Of a DNA stretch of 64,000 bases, positions 1 through 12,130 are shown one piece after another (the stretch's first letter is position 1; each line of letters starts with the position of its first letter). The DNA is taken from NCBI GenBank assembly GCA_014529385.2, contig CM043966.1:108011587-108075586 (forward strand), in the 5' to 3' direction. Position numbers and translations under genes: made by a program. The notes beneath the pieces are model-generated. The model ran no database searches. It was given only the letters and a program-made list of their open reading frames with translations, and was not told the DNA's origin. This DNA comes from Adiantum capillus-veneris. Taxonomy: Eukaryota > Streptophyta > Polypodiopsida > Polypodiales > Pteridaceae.

Positions 1-426
1 TAAAAACATAGAAAACTTCTTCACTTGGAAGAGGAGTCCACCAGCGGCTGTGCCCTCACATATGTTAGGGGGAAAAAAGCATTGGTTGAGGATATCTTAA
101 CCCAATATGTGGAAGTTATAGAGCCGAAAGACTTTTGGGATTGTTAATACGTTGTTCCGTTTTCGCTGCGAGACAGGACTAGGTCTTCTTATAAGGCTAT
201 AGACCCAAGCCATTTTCAATGGTAAAGGTCTATTCCTTGGATTTTTCTTGTTTAGAGACTCCGATTTTTATCATACCTAGAGACCTGTCAAGGATCCCAT
301 CCCGATCTTGGTATTGGCGGGTTGGGGTTCTCACAATTTTGCAAGATAGGCATGCACTGATAAAGAGTCCACAGGGTCATCCCAACCTGCTGTATGGCGT
401 ATGCAATCACCAACTTCATGTAATAC
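1..426. other. unassigned stretch at left edge
   Basis: No convincing coding region is seen here. The stretch lies immediately 3' of the minus-strand gag remnant at 427-1595, so it may be decayed downstream sequence of the same element. Translations on both strands give only short open stretches with no motif I recognise. Confidence 0.3.
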
Positions 427-1595
427 CTATTTAGTTACCTTCCCTTTTTTGGCTGAGGCTACTGCATATGGCCACAAGCTATCAACCTTGTCAAAATCAT
501 ATGGAGTATACTTTAACACTTTCTTTGAAATTATCTCTATCTTTTCCCCATAGGTAGTAGCCTCCACTGCAGAAATAGCAAGCCTAGTTGCCATATCCTC
601 CACTAACTTCCACATACCTCCTTTTCCAAAGTTAGTTCCTAATGGCATACCTGTCTCCCACAGATGGATCTTGCCATCCTTAAAAAACACAAGATCTCTT
701 TTTAAGGCATCATTAAAGCTATCACAATCCATTCTGCCATGGTCCGTGCCATCACACCATATGCATCTGTGCACAAATCTTTCTTTTCTTTGGGATTTTT
801 GTCCTGCAACAGCAGCAGGTTTTCCTTTCTCTTCAAGCCTTGTTATCTTTAACTTCATTTCTCGCATGCCCTTAACAAGCTCATCAATCATTGAATTATG
901 ACTTTTGGACTCACAATAGTAGGCATTGGTGGAATCTTTGACATGCTAGTAGGAGAGGTAGTACCATTCACCACCATCTTGTCCCTGCGATGTTGTCTCT
1001 TAGCAAGCAAGGAGACTGCGTCTTCAACCTCTTTCCACTCAGCCTTTAGACCATGTTCTATATTCTTGTGTTCAAGGAGTAGCTCTAGCTTTTCTTGGAG
1101 CTCATGACCTGCAGCTTGAAGGAACAATTCGGTCTTTTCACTATCCAAAGTAGCTCGCTCTATTCCTGACAGTTGAGCATAGCGTCACTCAAACTCTCTC
1201 AACAATTTGGTGATGGAAATTCCTTCTTTTGGCTTTGCAACCCATTCCAAGAAGGTCCTTTTTGTAACCCTTTCAGAGTCCTCCATGAATTATTCCTCCT
1301 TTAGGGCTAATTTGAATTGCTACCAATCTTCTCCATGCTCCTCCCTGATCCCTCTTACATGGTCTCTAATCTTGGGGACCACAACAAGCTCAAAACTACG
1401 AATCATGTCCACCTCTGGAACCCGTTGTAGTTCCATCTCATTTACATAACCACGAAGAAACTTTGTGACATCTTTCCCTTCAAATTGGTCCATTTTGTTC
1501 ACAATAGCTTGAAGGGATTTGGTTGCTGACACCTCCCTTCTTTCTATAGCCTGTTGTTGTTGCATAAACATGGCGAATGCTTGAAACATTTGCAT
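427..1595 (-). pseudogene. broken retrotransposon gag with CCHC zinc knuckle (element G)
   Basis: The minus strand reads a retroelement nucleocapsid-type protein. The N-terminal part (1320-1595) starts with a Gln-rich stretch and continues into a capsid-like segment containing FEGKDVTKFLRGYVNEME. After an interval with several stops (about 1150-1319), the frame reopens at 888-1148. It then shifts by one frame near 890 and ends with 427-891, which carries a zinc knuckle (CIWCDGTDHGRMDC, spacing CX2CX4HX4C, at about 740-780). Gag proteins of this type package the element RNA in cytoplasmic particles. At least three in-frame stops and one frameshift make it a pseudogene. A candidate primer-binding site lies just upstream (1700-1719), as expected for a 5' gag. 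The lineage is uncertain: the gag-like fold and knuckle are seen directly, but no pol is attached within the window. Confidence 0.65.
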
Positions 1596-1699
1596 TGTGC
1601 CTTGATCAAAATGAATTCCTTGTTGCTATTGTTGATCCATATCTTTAATTATTTGTAATTAAACCTTTCAAAACAAGTATTTGAACCCCCACCCCAACT

Positions 1700-1719
1700 G
1701 CTTCACGTCGGGTTCACCA
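1700..1719 (-). promoter_or_regulatory. candidate primer-binding site of element G
   Basis: On the minus strand the 20 bases TGGTGAACCCGACGTGAAGC begin four bases after a possible LTR end (...TTCGACA, edge at 1724) and lie upstream of the gag remnant. The TGG start matches the complement of a tRNA CCA tail, which is what a plant LTR-element primer-binding site looks like. The tRNA was not identified. Confidence 0.45.
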
Positions 1720-1723
1720 GAAA

Positions 1724-3390
1724 TGTCGAAATGTGTGCGGTCTAGCTGGGAAGGTGCAAAACCTCTGGCTGTAAGAGTTCGTGATGAGAGTCACAAACAC
1801 TTTGTGAAAAAGCATTTGCAGAGAATCACCAACCCTCTTTCTAACTGTGATATAAAATCTAAGAGAGTTCGTGGAAGCAAAGTCACAAACCCTCTTTCCT
1901 ATCGTGCTTGGAGTCTGAGTGTTTTTGTAGTCGAGATTATGATGAGAGGATCACCAAATCACATTCAATTTCACTTTACAAGACCATTTAAAAACACTAA
2001 AGTCTCAGCCGTGAAACCTCAATGCTCATACAAGCATAATTCTCAATCAATACCCAAACCTCTTTCATGGTATCATGTAGCCTCGCCCCCCAATTACATA
2101 GTCGTAACATCAAACAGTTGAAAGGAATGCTCGAGATTCCACCTTCATGAAGACTGTTTTTTATTTTTCTGAGATTTAGGAGCTTCTATATTGAAGCCCA
2201 AACACCATTTTGATAAGGGGAAACCCTAATTTACTCCCTCACAAGCTCAGATACAAGATTGCGAAGAGGCGGGGCTGCAGCACACATAGATTGAGCAACC
2301 ATGGAAGCTATTACACAATAGTGAAAAATTGTTGGTTTTTTTTGTAAAAAGAAGCCCTCTCTCTCTTACCCACGGAATTTTCAGCTGATGTGTCAACTTT
2401 TAAGCCATTTTGCCACTTTGGACCAAAACTAGGTCATTTTCAGCTCATTTTTTATCCAAAAAATGCCATTTTTGATGCGAAAAAATCCCAAACGGAGTCA
2501 GAAAAATCCCTAAATTTGTGGGATCAATTGCATAAGCATAAAAAGCATAGATAATCTTCATTTTCTATCAATATACCATTTTGGGTCACTTTCCATGCAG
2601 TTCTACTACGGCGCCTGTCAGCTGCTATTTTTGGCAATTTTTGCCCGCATCAATCTTTATAGGCGGGATGAGTGTGCCACCATGAAACACTTGGAATATA
2701 TACATTGTAAAACCAAGTTAAGCATCTTATCAAGTGGAAAAACATGCAAATGCACCACATCCAGAGCCACGACTCCTTGGATAGGTATGTACATGATAAC
2801 GACCGCAGTAGACGCTTCAACATATATCACAATATGTACATGATTACTTTTATTTGCATACATCGAGAAGTATCAAGAGTGAGGTGAATGTTTTTATTTC
2901 ACACTATGTACGTGCCACGGCACAATAGCGCGACGTTCGCCTTAAACCCTTTTTTAGGAGTTTTTTGGCATTTTCTCTCTCTCCGGGTGTCAGAACAGGG
3001 TAAGCAGACAATCCAATTTTTGATTTTTGAGTGTTCCAAATGCATTGGCTCTGTCTAAATCAAATTTTGTCACTAGTTGATAGTTTTATAATTTTTTCCA
3101 ATGATGTGGAAGGCCGTATTGAATGAGCGGCGCCGACCTGCTAAAAAAGACAATCATATTTAATGAAAAGGTGAACGTTTTCAAGGATTTTTGGCTCATG
3201 GAATGAGTAAGTGATATTTTTTTCATTTTTTTGTTTCTATCAGCCTATTTTTCTACGTTACGTTGGTCCTTCTCTCATTGGAGGAGCTCTTTTTTCTCTC
3301 TCTACTAAAAGGCCCTCCAAAAGACCTCTAAAATTTTCTAATGGATTTGGTTTCTTGGCATCCATATTGTAGATGACTCATGGGAGATGG
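1724..3390 (-). other. probable 5' LTR of element G and unassigned flank
   Basis: A TG at 1724 on the plus strand gives the terminal CA of a minus-strand LTR directly beside the candidate primer-binding site. The first 400 bases contain several imperfect repeats of an AGAGTTCGTG...TCACAAAC type. The partner LTR would lie left of the window, so the other LTR border cannot be fixed. Beyond about 2200 the sequence is AT-rich, has no believable ORF, and nothing further is recognised. Confidence 0.3.
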
Positions 3391-3394
3391 CGAT

Positions 3395-3850
3395 CTTGTA
3401 GTTGTCATTGTGTCACGTAGGGCACATTAGGCATCAATGTTTCATACATATGAGGTAGCAGCGGATATGTATGCATGATGTAGAGAGGTTTTGAAACATG
3501 CTACAATGATGGCTTCATATGCTAGTGACGGTGATGTCACATTTACCTTTAGCATTTCTCCTACTTACATGTCTTCTAGAGGTGACACTTCTCTAGATGA
3601 GAATACAGTTTTCCACATCACACCATATCGTGAGTGGTTTATCACATTCTCTAGTGGGAGCTTTGGTTGTGTATACTTGGTCGATGGTTTGAAGTTTGAC
3701 ATTGCAGGTGTAGGAGATTTTTTCTTGCCGTTTACCAGTGGTGCATCATATACGCTACGACATGTGCACTATGTTACTCAGTTGAGATAGAGCTTGATCT
3801 CAGTGAGACAGTTAGCAGATTTTGGGTGTCAGTCACTGCTTAGAGAGCAG
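3395..3850 (+). pseudogene. Ty1/copia gag-protease fragment (zinc knuckle and protease)
   Basis: A frame-shifted zinc knuckle (GHIRHQC, about 3424-3446) is followed by a copia-type aspartic protease region. The protease-region text HITPYREWFITF, then GVGDFFLPFTSGASYTLRHVHYV and SLISVRQLADFGC, follows the usual copia order of knuckle, protease and gag-pre-integrase. In an intact element this segment releases mature Gag and Pol from the polyprotein. The catalytic D-S/T-G motif is not preserved, a stop interrupts SLISVRQL, and integrase and RT do not follow. It is therefore a short, decayed copia remnant. Confidence 0.6.
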
Positions 3851-3958
3851 TCTTTCTAGATGCATTGCAGATCGTTATTGATTGCTAGCGGAGCCCGTAG
3901 TGGCTTGGTATATCCTATGCATGTATCCGAGGTATGAGATAAATTACTCTCGGATTTT

Positions 3959-4489
3959 TTGTTGGCATGTGTTGAGCAAGAGAAAAGATGTGTCTCCTTC
4001 CTAGGTGAGCTCCACCATGCCCACAAGACAGAGCATTTAGCTATGCAAGACATGTCGATAGAATCTATAGGGACCAAGGTAGAGTGGCAATCAGACATAG
4101 TAGGTGTTGTCAGAGTCTCTGCAGATAGAGTAGAGCAGGTCTACTTCCTAGAGACACAGACAAAGATGATGGACATGGAGTTCTTTGATATGCTCATGCT
4201 AGAGGGTGATGAGTTTATGTCAGGACACATAGTTCCACCTATGGGTGATAGGAACATAGCCATCCCAATGTCGGCGATGGCACATCTACATGTGATGAGT
4301 AGTCTTGATGATGAAGTGCATGCAAATAGTACAGCTAGGTTTGTGCAAATTTTGTCAGCATTCAAGCATCTCATGTACGGCATAATAGTGTCAAGTCCCA
4401 AACTAGTATCTTTGGTGGGAGAATTTGCAACAAAGACTGCTAGTCATACATTGATTGATACTAGCATGATGCATTGTGGAGATTTATAG
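3959..4489 (+). other. open reading frame of unknown origin (176 codons)
   Basis: This is an uninterrupted plus-strand frame directly after the copia protease remnant, separated from it by several stops. The translation is Met- and Ser-rich, with no catalytic motif, signal peptide or membrane segment that I recognise. It lies where copia gag-pre-integrase would be expected, but I do not see that domain. It may be decayed element sequence or a chance frame. No function is proposed. Confidence 0.2.
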
Positions 4490-6230
4490 ACCATATAAAG
4501 TTTCCTGCTAGATTTACGCACAGTATCTAGCATGGATATGCATGCTTGCCTATCACTAGAGCCGATATGGCTACATAATCAGTGGACATAGGTTGAGCTA
4601 GTCTCTCACCTAGTTTCTTGTACATACTATTAGTTTAGGTAGTATCACTCATTTATCGATGCATTGCCTTTAAGCGAGAGCTTGTTGGGGTAAAGGTGCT
4701 ATGCCTCTGCCATGGCCGCGGTTGGTCAGCCACCCACTATGTGTAGCTACACCTTCCTTATTCTTGATATATCCCCCCCCCCCGCAACAAGAAAAAAAGG
4801 AGCTCTTCTGCTTCACCTTGAGCAGAAGCTCCACCCACACAACACGGTATTTTTTCTCCCCTTTCCCACACCGTACTGTGTACACACGAATATGTGAACT
4901 CCACGCACTTTCATAAATTAAACGTTTAAAACTCATAAGAAATAGCAAAATCTTGAAATACTTAAACTGTATCACCTATTGAGTGATAGTTGTTGCAAAA
5001 TCTAGAAGAAAATGCTTGTATGAGAATGAAATTTAGTGTGATTTGATAGTCCTTACTTCAATCCAGCTCATAAACATGGAGTTGGAGATACTATGAGCAA
5101 TCATATATACCATGTAAGCCCCTTGTCTTGGTGCATATGAACAACCATTGAATGAGCATTTACATAAAGTTACAAAGCCACCCAAGTTCATATGCTAGCT
5201 ACTTACAGAAACTAGGGCAATCTTCATGATAAACAATAATCATATATTCCATTAATTAATAAAAGATACTAAGTATAACCAACCCTAAAATCAATAAAAT
5301 GTGAATACGAGGACACAAAGATATACACTGAAAATAATAGGTATATATATATATATATAATTGACACGAGCAATCGGTGCAATCTCCCGCATGCAAGAGT
5401 GAGTTTGTTTCTCTTGCACGATTTTTATTTATAGGTAGAGACAATGCTAAAAAATGATTACATCAATTCACACTTGGACATAAGGTTAGTCACTAATCAT
5501 AAAGAGCTCACTCTAATAAGAAATTTTATACATCTCAACTTATGAATAAATGATAAAACACTAGGGGTTTCCACGGAGTCTGATGGTGACAGCTTTATTC
5601 CATCAACTGCTTTTGGATTATTGTCTTGCACATACCAATTCACCGATCTGCTAATACAACACCCGACAAGTGATCATATTTCCACAATTTAACTTAGCAT
5701 TGTAATGCTCATAAAAATATACCAAATAATCCATAAACAATTTATCAAAATACTAATTCCATTACATACCCTGGGACTAAAACACAATTGTCCTCAATTG
5801 TTACCAAAACCAAACTAGCATTAGTGGTGGCTAGCCATTGGTAGAATGGTCTAGTAAAATAAGTGGTGTAGCCTAAACCGACACATCTACACCAATGAAC
5901 TTGATACCTAAATGGGAAAATCTATTCTAATGATGTCCAACTTTATGAATTTGTATTTAAGTTTGTGTTTCCTAAATTGGTGAATCTACACTAGTGTTTC
6001 CTAAACCAACAAATCTGCACTTAAGAGAGAGGCATTGCCTGAATCAATAACACTATGTCTCTAGGTGTGTGGAATGCAAGTATCAAGTGATGGTAGTGCC
6101 CACATAGCAAAGCTGAACAGAGATCCATTGACACTCTTCCAAGGAATGACTTTTATATTTTATTAAATATCTTTTTTATTATTTTCCTTTGGGGGTAGTG
6201 GTGAGATAATGGTCTAAAATTGTTTTGGGG
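4490..6230. other. non-coding, no recognisable gene
   Basis: This stretch is AT-rich, with a C homopolymer of 11 bases near 4781 and a short TA run near 5345. A TGTTGGGG string at 4689 resembles the start of the copia LTR found at 22,239, but the similarity fades quickly. No coding homology was seen on either strand. Confidence 0.3.
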
Positions 6231-6239
6231 GTCAAAATT

Positions 6240-8420
6240 TCTTTGTCATCCTTGATTAAGGGGGTGTTAGTTGTGAAGGACTATCAAATATAGGTCCCTT
6301 ATGTGGTCTCAATAAATTGACATGGAAGGAGTTGTGTAATTTTTAGTGTGAGGGAATGCCCAAGCGAAACGCATTGTCATTGATCTTTTCAAAACTTTTG
6401 AATGGGCCATAAAATCTAGGGGCTAATTTTACTTTGGAATGTTTTTCTACACTTTTCAAGTGTCATTTTTTTATTCTAAGCTACACGTGATCATTTTCTT
6501 TAAAATGTGCGGGTCTTTTTTTCTTGTTAGCTTCTGCTGTGTATCTTTGTTGTTCTCTTTAATCTATTCGGTGGCTTCTCGTAAATTGTTTGTGTGGTCT
6601 CTTGCTAAAGTATCTGCTGTTGGGATGTCGGTGCTAATAGTAGATATAGGGATAGGGAGTTTCTTACCATAGATTTCAAAGGGTGATCACTTTGTGACTA
6701 AGTGGGGTGTGTTAGTGTATGCAAAATTGAAGCATAGAGAGATGTTGGTCCCGATTTGCAGTATTCTCACTCGTGTATGATCTAAGAAGGTTCATGATGG
6801 TGTTGTTTGTTGCTTTTTTTTGGCCAGTAATTTCAAGATGAAAGGAAGATGTGAAGTCCATGGTAGATCCTAGATTTTTGTCTAGTGCAACCCAAAAGTG
6901 ATTGCAAAAGTGGACATCTCTATCAGAGAGGATGACTTTAGGAAATCCATGGTAAGGAAAGATGAGTTTGAGAAAGATTTTTGCAGCCTATGGTGCATAT
7001 AGGGTCTTTTTGTAAGGTACAAAATACTCTTTCTTGCTAAAACGTCAACTATAGTCCAAATCATATCATTTTGAGAGGAGGTATTGGCGGGTAAAAATCC
7101 ATAGCATATGTGCTAGGCATAGAATTGAAGGATTGCGCTTCAATCACCAAGATATGATTCAAATAAACATGCTTGATTTGATTAGAAACACAAGAACAAG
7201 TAACATATATTACATTCAGATCAGGTTTCCTATGTAATGTGTCTGCTACTATGTTTGCTTTTCCCGATTGGTATTGAATCATTGGGTGAGTATTTTGAAT
7301 AAATCGCGCCCATTTTATATGATGGTCTTGCTTATTGATCGGTTTTAATGAGGACTTCAAATTCCATAATGTAATGTTTTCAAATGTCAAGGGCGTGGAC
7401 TATTGCGAATAATTCTTGTTTGTATGTGTTGTACTTGGTTTCAGATACCTGAACCACTTGCACTAGTAACAACTATAAAGAAGGGTTGTGAGAAGTCAAA
7501 CATTTGAAGGATGGGTGCATGGGTCAAAAGGTATTTCAGAGTATCAAATGATTTTTTTTGTTCAGCTGCCCGTTTGAATGGTATATTTGGTAAAGCAATG
7601 TGGTCATGGGCGAGGCAATGCATAATTTTTTTTACAAGTTTATTGTAGAAGCCTGTTAAGGCCATGAATGATGTGATATCATGGATTGTTTTTAGGGTTG
7701 GCCAAGTTTGAATGGTTAAATTTTTCTAGGGTCAAAAGAAACACCTAGTTTAGAGACGATTTGACCTAAATAATCAATTTCTATTTGAAAGAAAGTGATT
7801 TTCTCAGGGTTTGCAAAAAATTGGTTTTGATAAAGCAACTCAAAAACAATATGAAGGTGATCCTTGTGTCCTTCTTTTATTGTGATTGAAATATTGTCAA
7901 AGAAAACAATGACAAAATTTTGATAATGTAGGAAGTTTTATTCATCATCCTAGCAAATGTGGCAAGTGGATTTGTGGGATCAAAAGGTAATACGATAAAT
8001 TCATATTGTACAGACTATGTACAAAAAGCATTTTTAAAATTTTTTGTTGGAGTGCATGCATATTTGGTGGTAACCTGACTTTAAGTCAACTTTGCTAAAA
8101 ACAAATTTAGCACCTCATAATTGATCCAAAAGGACATCTATATGGAGAATGGGATATTGGTTTTTGACAATGACCTTGTTTAGTGCTCTATAGTCTATGC
8201 ACATGTGAAATGTTTTGTTATTCTTTTGGACAAGAAGTACCGAGGCACCAAAGAGAGATGAACTAGGGAAAATGAGGCCTTTGTCTAAAAGTTCAGATGT
8301 TTGTTTTTGGATTTCATGCTGGTGTAAAGGACTATGTCTATATGGTGATCTGTGTGGGGGTTGTGATCTTGTAAATATCTCAATTTATAATCTAATTCTC
8401 CTCATGAGGGTGGGAAGTAA
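6240..8420 (-). pseudogene. decayed Ty3/gypsy pol: RT, RNase H, integrase (element H)
   Basis: Read on the minus strand, the pieces are collinear with gypsy pol. RT is at about 7720-8350, with text such as FHMCIDYRALNKVIVKNQYP, then SKVDLKSGYHQI and IDYLGQIVSKLGVSFDP. The RNase H connection (7441-7665, GFYNKLVKKI...TDASGSGI-like) and RNase H end (7061-7390, GKANIVADTLHRKP) follow. Integrase core remains lie at 6880-7070 (IWTIVDVLARKSILYLTKRPY), and a GPY/F-type C-terminal module at about 6240-6400 (APRFYGPFKSFEKINDNAFRLG, then HNSFHVNLLRPH). Such a pol copies element RNA to DNA and inserts it. Frameshifts and stops occur throughout, and neither LTR was found. It is a long-dead remnant. The linker to protease probably extends to about 8750. 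Confidence 0.75.
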
Positions 8421-9684
8421 GGGGCATAGTTGTCAACAAAAAAATCAACATACTGTAAAATAAAATCATTGTATGTATGTTTAGAAGGTGTTTTATTGTG
8501 CTCAACTTTAGTGATGAATATCCTATATGCTTTGTCATCTTTGCGGAGTGCATGTTTTGCTTGTGTGTGATATGAGAGGAGACATAGTAAGAGATGTGCC
8601 AGCAGGAAAGGAATAGGTTGGCCTTTGAAAGTGAAATGCAGTGTGTGTAGAGAGAGGCAGAGAGAGAGAGAGATAATCAATTTGGGGGTTATATTGGTTT
8701 CAGAAGGGCATGCCCAAAATACTATCGTTGGATTGCAATAATGCAATTAACAAATCACTCTTTTTTGTGTAATTATCGATAGTAATTTCAAGAGATTTAA
8801 TCTTATGAGTACCAATGTACCTAGCTCCTTGGAAAACACATTTTACTTTATAGCAGATGATGTGGTGGTTAAATTTAATTTTCTAACAAATTTCTTAGAA
8901 ATGAAATTGTGTGGCCTACCATCATCATGCAGGATAGATAATGATGAAGTAAATCATGAATTGAAATCTGCCTACCTGGTTCTCGGTTCGGTTGTGTGTT
9001 TGTCCAGTTGCCTATGTGGTTTTCCATGTTCTTTAATGCTTCTTTGAGGTTGTGAAGGCGATTTGTGGGTTGTTTGGGTCCAAATTAGCATTGTTGGTGC
9101 AATTTTTTTCAACCCTGAGTTCAACTTTGGCTAGATGTTTTTGGGTAAAGCATCTTCATACTTACGCTTGAGGGCATTATCTAGGACTTCTTCTACCATG
9201 TGGAGGAGTAGAAGACCAAAAATGATCAATGTAATGGGAGACATTATCTTCTTGCATCTGTGAAAATTGGCCCAGGAACGACGAGCACTGAGACTAAATT
9301 GAGAGGGCTATTGGAGTCCTTCCTAGATTGATGGTTGTTCTATTGTTTTGCAAAGTACGCTTCACTAGAGTGAAGCTTAACTAGATAGATGATTGGTGGT
9401 ACAGTTAATTATTTATTTTTCAATGAACAATTCGCCAACAAAATACTCATCAAATTGAGTTAACAAAGATAGGACAACTTTACCAATTTTGCAACCATTG
9501 AACTTGAAAAATGTAAAATATTTTGACATATCTTTTCATCTTTGTAGAAATATTGCACATCGAATGCGACCTTCAAAATTTTAATCATTTGCTCATCTTC
9601 AAGGTCTTCATCACGAGCCCTTTTGCGATTTATTTTTTCTAGGTGCCGATTCGCTTTATCTAGCTTCTAATAGAGTAATTACAC
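8421..9684 (-). other. probable eroded upstream part of element H
   Basis: The frame at 8402-8746 (minus) reads as the linker between protease and RT, with HALRKDDKAYRIFITKVEH and FVDNYAPYFPPS. Further right no zinc knuckle or protease could be read. A short GA run lies near 8650. The remainder is unassigned. Confidence 0.3.
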
Positions 9685-9966
9685 TTGCTGCTCAAGAGTT
9701 GGTGTCGGGAGGGTGAATCTTTGACCCAATCGGAAGAATTATTAGCATTGGAATCCATTGCAAGAGAGAATGTGGATAATCATGTTGATCTGTTGCAAAT
9801 CACGGTTTGGAATAGATGGTTTGTGGCAAGTGAACTTGACGATCTGCTTACCATGTCATTGGATGGAGTAGAACAACTTGTAAGTCCACTGCAAGGAGCT
9901 GTGGAGCTCTCTATAGTGGATGTCAGATGCTATGTTCTTGATGTAGAAGCATTGCAATTTTACTGA
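9685..9966 (+). other. open frame of unknown origin (93 codons)
   Basis: This small acidic plus-strand frame (ELLALESIARENVDNHVDLL...) has no recognised motif and no recognisable neighbour gene. It could be a chance frame or a fragment of retroelement coding sequence. No function is assigned. Confidence 0.12.
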
Positions 9967-10170
9967 GCATTGTTTGTGCAGAGGTCAAGAGTCAATTTCC
10001 AGTTGATTATGGCTTGGGCATAGCAGAGCTCTCATGTGCTAATGAGAGATGATACGAGATTGATTAAGAACATAGCTTTGGCTAATGGAAAGCGAGAGAT
10101 GTCACTCCCAAGCGCTCAAATCATGTGAGTGTGTGTATGTGTGTGTGAATGGGATCCCTTGAGTGTTCAT

Positions 10171-10210
<40 letters not shown>
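10171..10210. repeat. (GT)n microsatellite
   Basis: About 20 uninterrupted GT dinucleotides are preceded by a looser GT-rich stretch from about 10,130. Confidence 0.95.
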
Positions 10211-10212
<2 letters not shown>

Positions 10213-11617
10213 TGAGTGTATTTCTCTTTAGTAGCTATAGGTAGGAGAATAAAACAAGAGCCTTCTGTGAAGTCTAGTTGCTCCCAAGAAACGTGGTATG
10301 GTAGAGAAAGATAATGTATGGTTAAAAAATTTAGTTTATTGGTAAAAGGTGAGGTAGGGATAGTTGAATTGTTAAAAAAGGGTGGATAAGAGGAAGAGGT
10401 AATTTTAAATTATTATTATTTTTTTGTGTGGTTGAATAGTAGTGCATCACTGGAGTTTGGAACTAATTGGAAGGCCTCTTTTTTGTTTTTGCTACATGTA
10501 GCACAACGTGAGACCGGGGGGGGGGGAGGTGTCGGTTGTGTATGGGCGCCATTGTGCATATAGACGGCCACTAAGGGGTGGTGTAATCTACAAGGTTGTG
10601 GCAGTACCAATGTTACAAAAAAATGTGGGGATGGCAGCAATAGCGTGTCAGATGACTGGGTTTCCCCTAACGCTCCAATCTTGATTTTGAGCTCGCCCTA
10701 CAATCGGGCCCTTTCTTGCTCTAGTTCTTTGTCGCTATTCTTGTACTTCAAAGATTAAAATCTTTAACTCTGAGCACAACAAAAGAAATGTATGCCACAT
10801 TCATCATCAAGGATATGAGCATGTGCAATTGTACGGAGTCCAAAGATTGGCTTTGGGTTTAATATCCAAATACTAAGACCGCTCCGAGGCACATTGGAAG
10901 AGAGAAAAATCACTTCAAGGGGAGAATTAGCATTATTAGTCACTCATTTTCATCAAAATTTTCTTGCATTTCATTTAGTCTTGCATCAAATAAAAGTGTT
11001 AAGAATTTCTATGAGCCTGGACATTTCAGGGATTTCTAGAGGTTTAAAGCACATTGCAGCAACACCAGCTCCAGACTGCAGCACCATAGAAGAGATGGAT
11101 ATGAAGTCAATGGCCCATGACTTGGCAGTGAAAATGGAAACTTGTAGGAAAAATATGGGTGAGCCCTAGCCTGGATTCATCTTGGTGGATGGCTCGGTAT
11201 GTGGTGGATAGCTGGTCCTATGAGACTCATGTTCAAGGGGAGATGGGTGAAAGCATGTTAACTTGTCGTGCTTTTTGTGCTAGTTAGCAGTTTCAAGTTA
11301 GCATATCTTCGAAAAGTTGCGTGTTCGGTAAATTTTTTACAAATAATCTCAAAATTTTTTGGAGGTTGTACATTTGGATTCCTTGTTTCAAGTGCTTTCT
11401 ATTGATATATCATATGTCATAGATCTTGGAGATGTAGATCAAGTTATTGTACTAGTTAGCATTGTCCGGGACATGAAAAAGCATGACAGGTTAACATGCT
11501 TTCACCCAGATGTCTTTAGCCTTTGTGGCACCATAGCTCAAAGAATCATTACAACTTGTGTGGTCTCGTCTTCGTGTTGGTTGAGTTCTTTGTAGGTGCA
11601 CTTGTCTAGCCCAAAGT
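10211..11617. other. unassigned interval left of an LTR
   Basis: Plus-strand frames at 10,894-11,169 and 11,359-11,595 show no known motif. The interval directly precedes a polypurine tract and LTR at 11,618-12,120, so part of it may be the eroded 3' internal region of that element. A G run lies at about 10,517. Confidence 0.25.
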
Positions 11618-11630
11618 CCAAGGGGAGGTT

Positions 11631-12017
11631 TGTTGGGTTTGTGATCCTTTGGCCTAGCACCAACAACTGGTGTGAGAACCATCTCTTGTATAGTAAGCAA
11701 TCCAATAAGTAAGTACGCATGTGAGGGCACATGGCTTAACACAAGAGGAACATGAGCTACAGAAGAGTCCAAACACCATCCCAGCCAGCATGACTTTTCC
11801 ACATTTTATGGAACCACTCTTGACCTTTGGAGAGTTGCCCCTTGACCCTTGGGAAGAGGTACTTGTGACCCGTGAGAGGAGCATCTAGCCACTAGCAGGT
11901 ACTATATAAGTAGCTAGTTTCTTGTACACATTTCTTAAACTCATCCCAATCATTATTGTATGCATCTTGTCAATTTATCATATTATGTTTTGAGTCTATA
12001 CTCTCTCTCTCTCTCTC

Positions 12018-12055
<38 letters not shown>

Positions 12056-12120
12056 TTACTAGTTTAATTATCATGAATTCAAGATTAATGTTAGTCTCAT
12101 CAATCCACCCTAGCCCAACA
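11631..12120 (+). mobile_element. LTR (490 bp) with upstream polypurine tract
   Basis: The segment opens TGTTGGG and closes CCCAACA, a perfect seven-base inverted terminal repeat of the TG...CA type. The purine-rich AAGTCCAAGGGGAGGTT lies directly upstream (about 11,614-11,630), as a polypurine tract would before a 3' LTR. It contains CT and TA microsatellites (about 12,000-12,053). No matching five-base target duplication flanks it (AGGTT on the left, TGTAC on the right). It is therefore either a 3' LTR of a truncated element or a solo LTR whose flank was rearranged. The short TGTTGGG...CCCAACA ends suit copia, but this is an inference. Confidence 0.6.
12001..12053. repeat. compound (CT)n(TA)n microsatellite
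   Basis: A short CT run is followed by roughly 17 TA repeats, inside the LTR at 11,631-12,120. Confidence 0.9.
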
Positions 12121-12130
12121 TGTACTAATG

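Noticed and set aside
219-434. 71-codon plus-strand frame at the left edge
   Set aside because: It is short and without motif, beside an antisense gag remnant. Probably chance.
10894-11595. Two plus-strand frames of 91 and 78 codons
   Set aside because: No motif, no homologue recognised, and low coding character. They were kept only as an unassigned interval.
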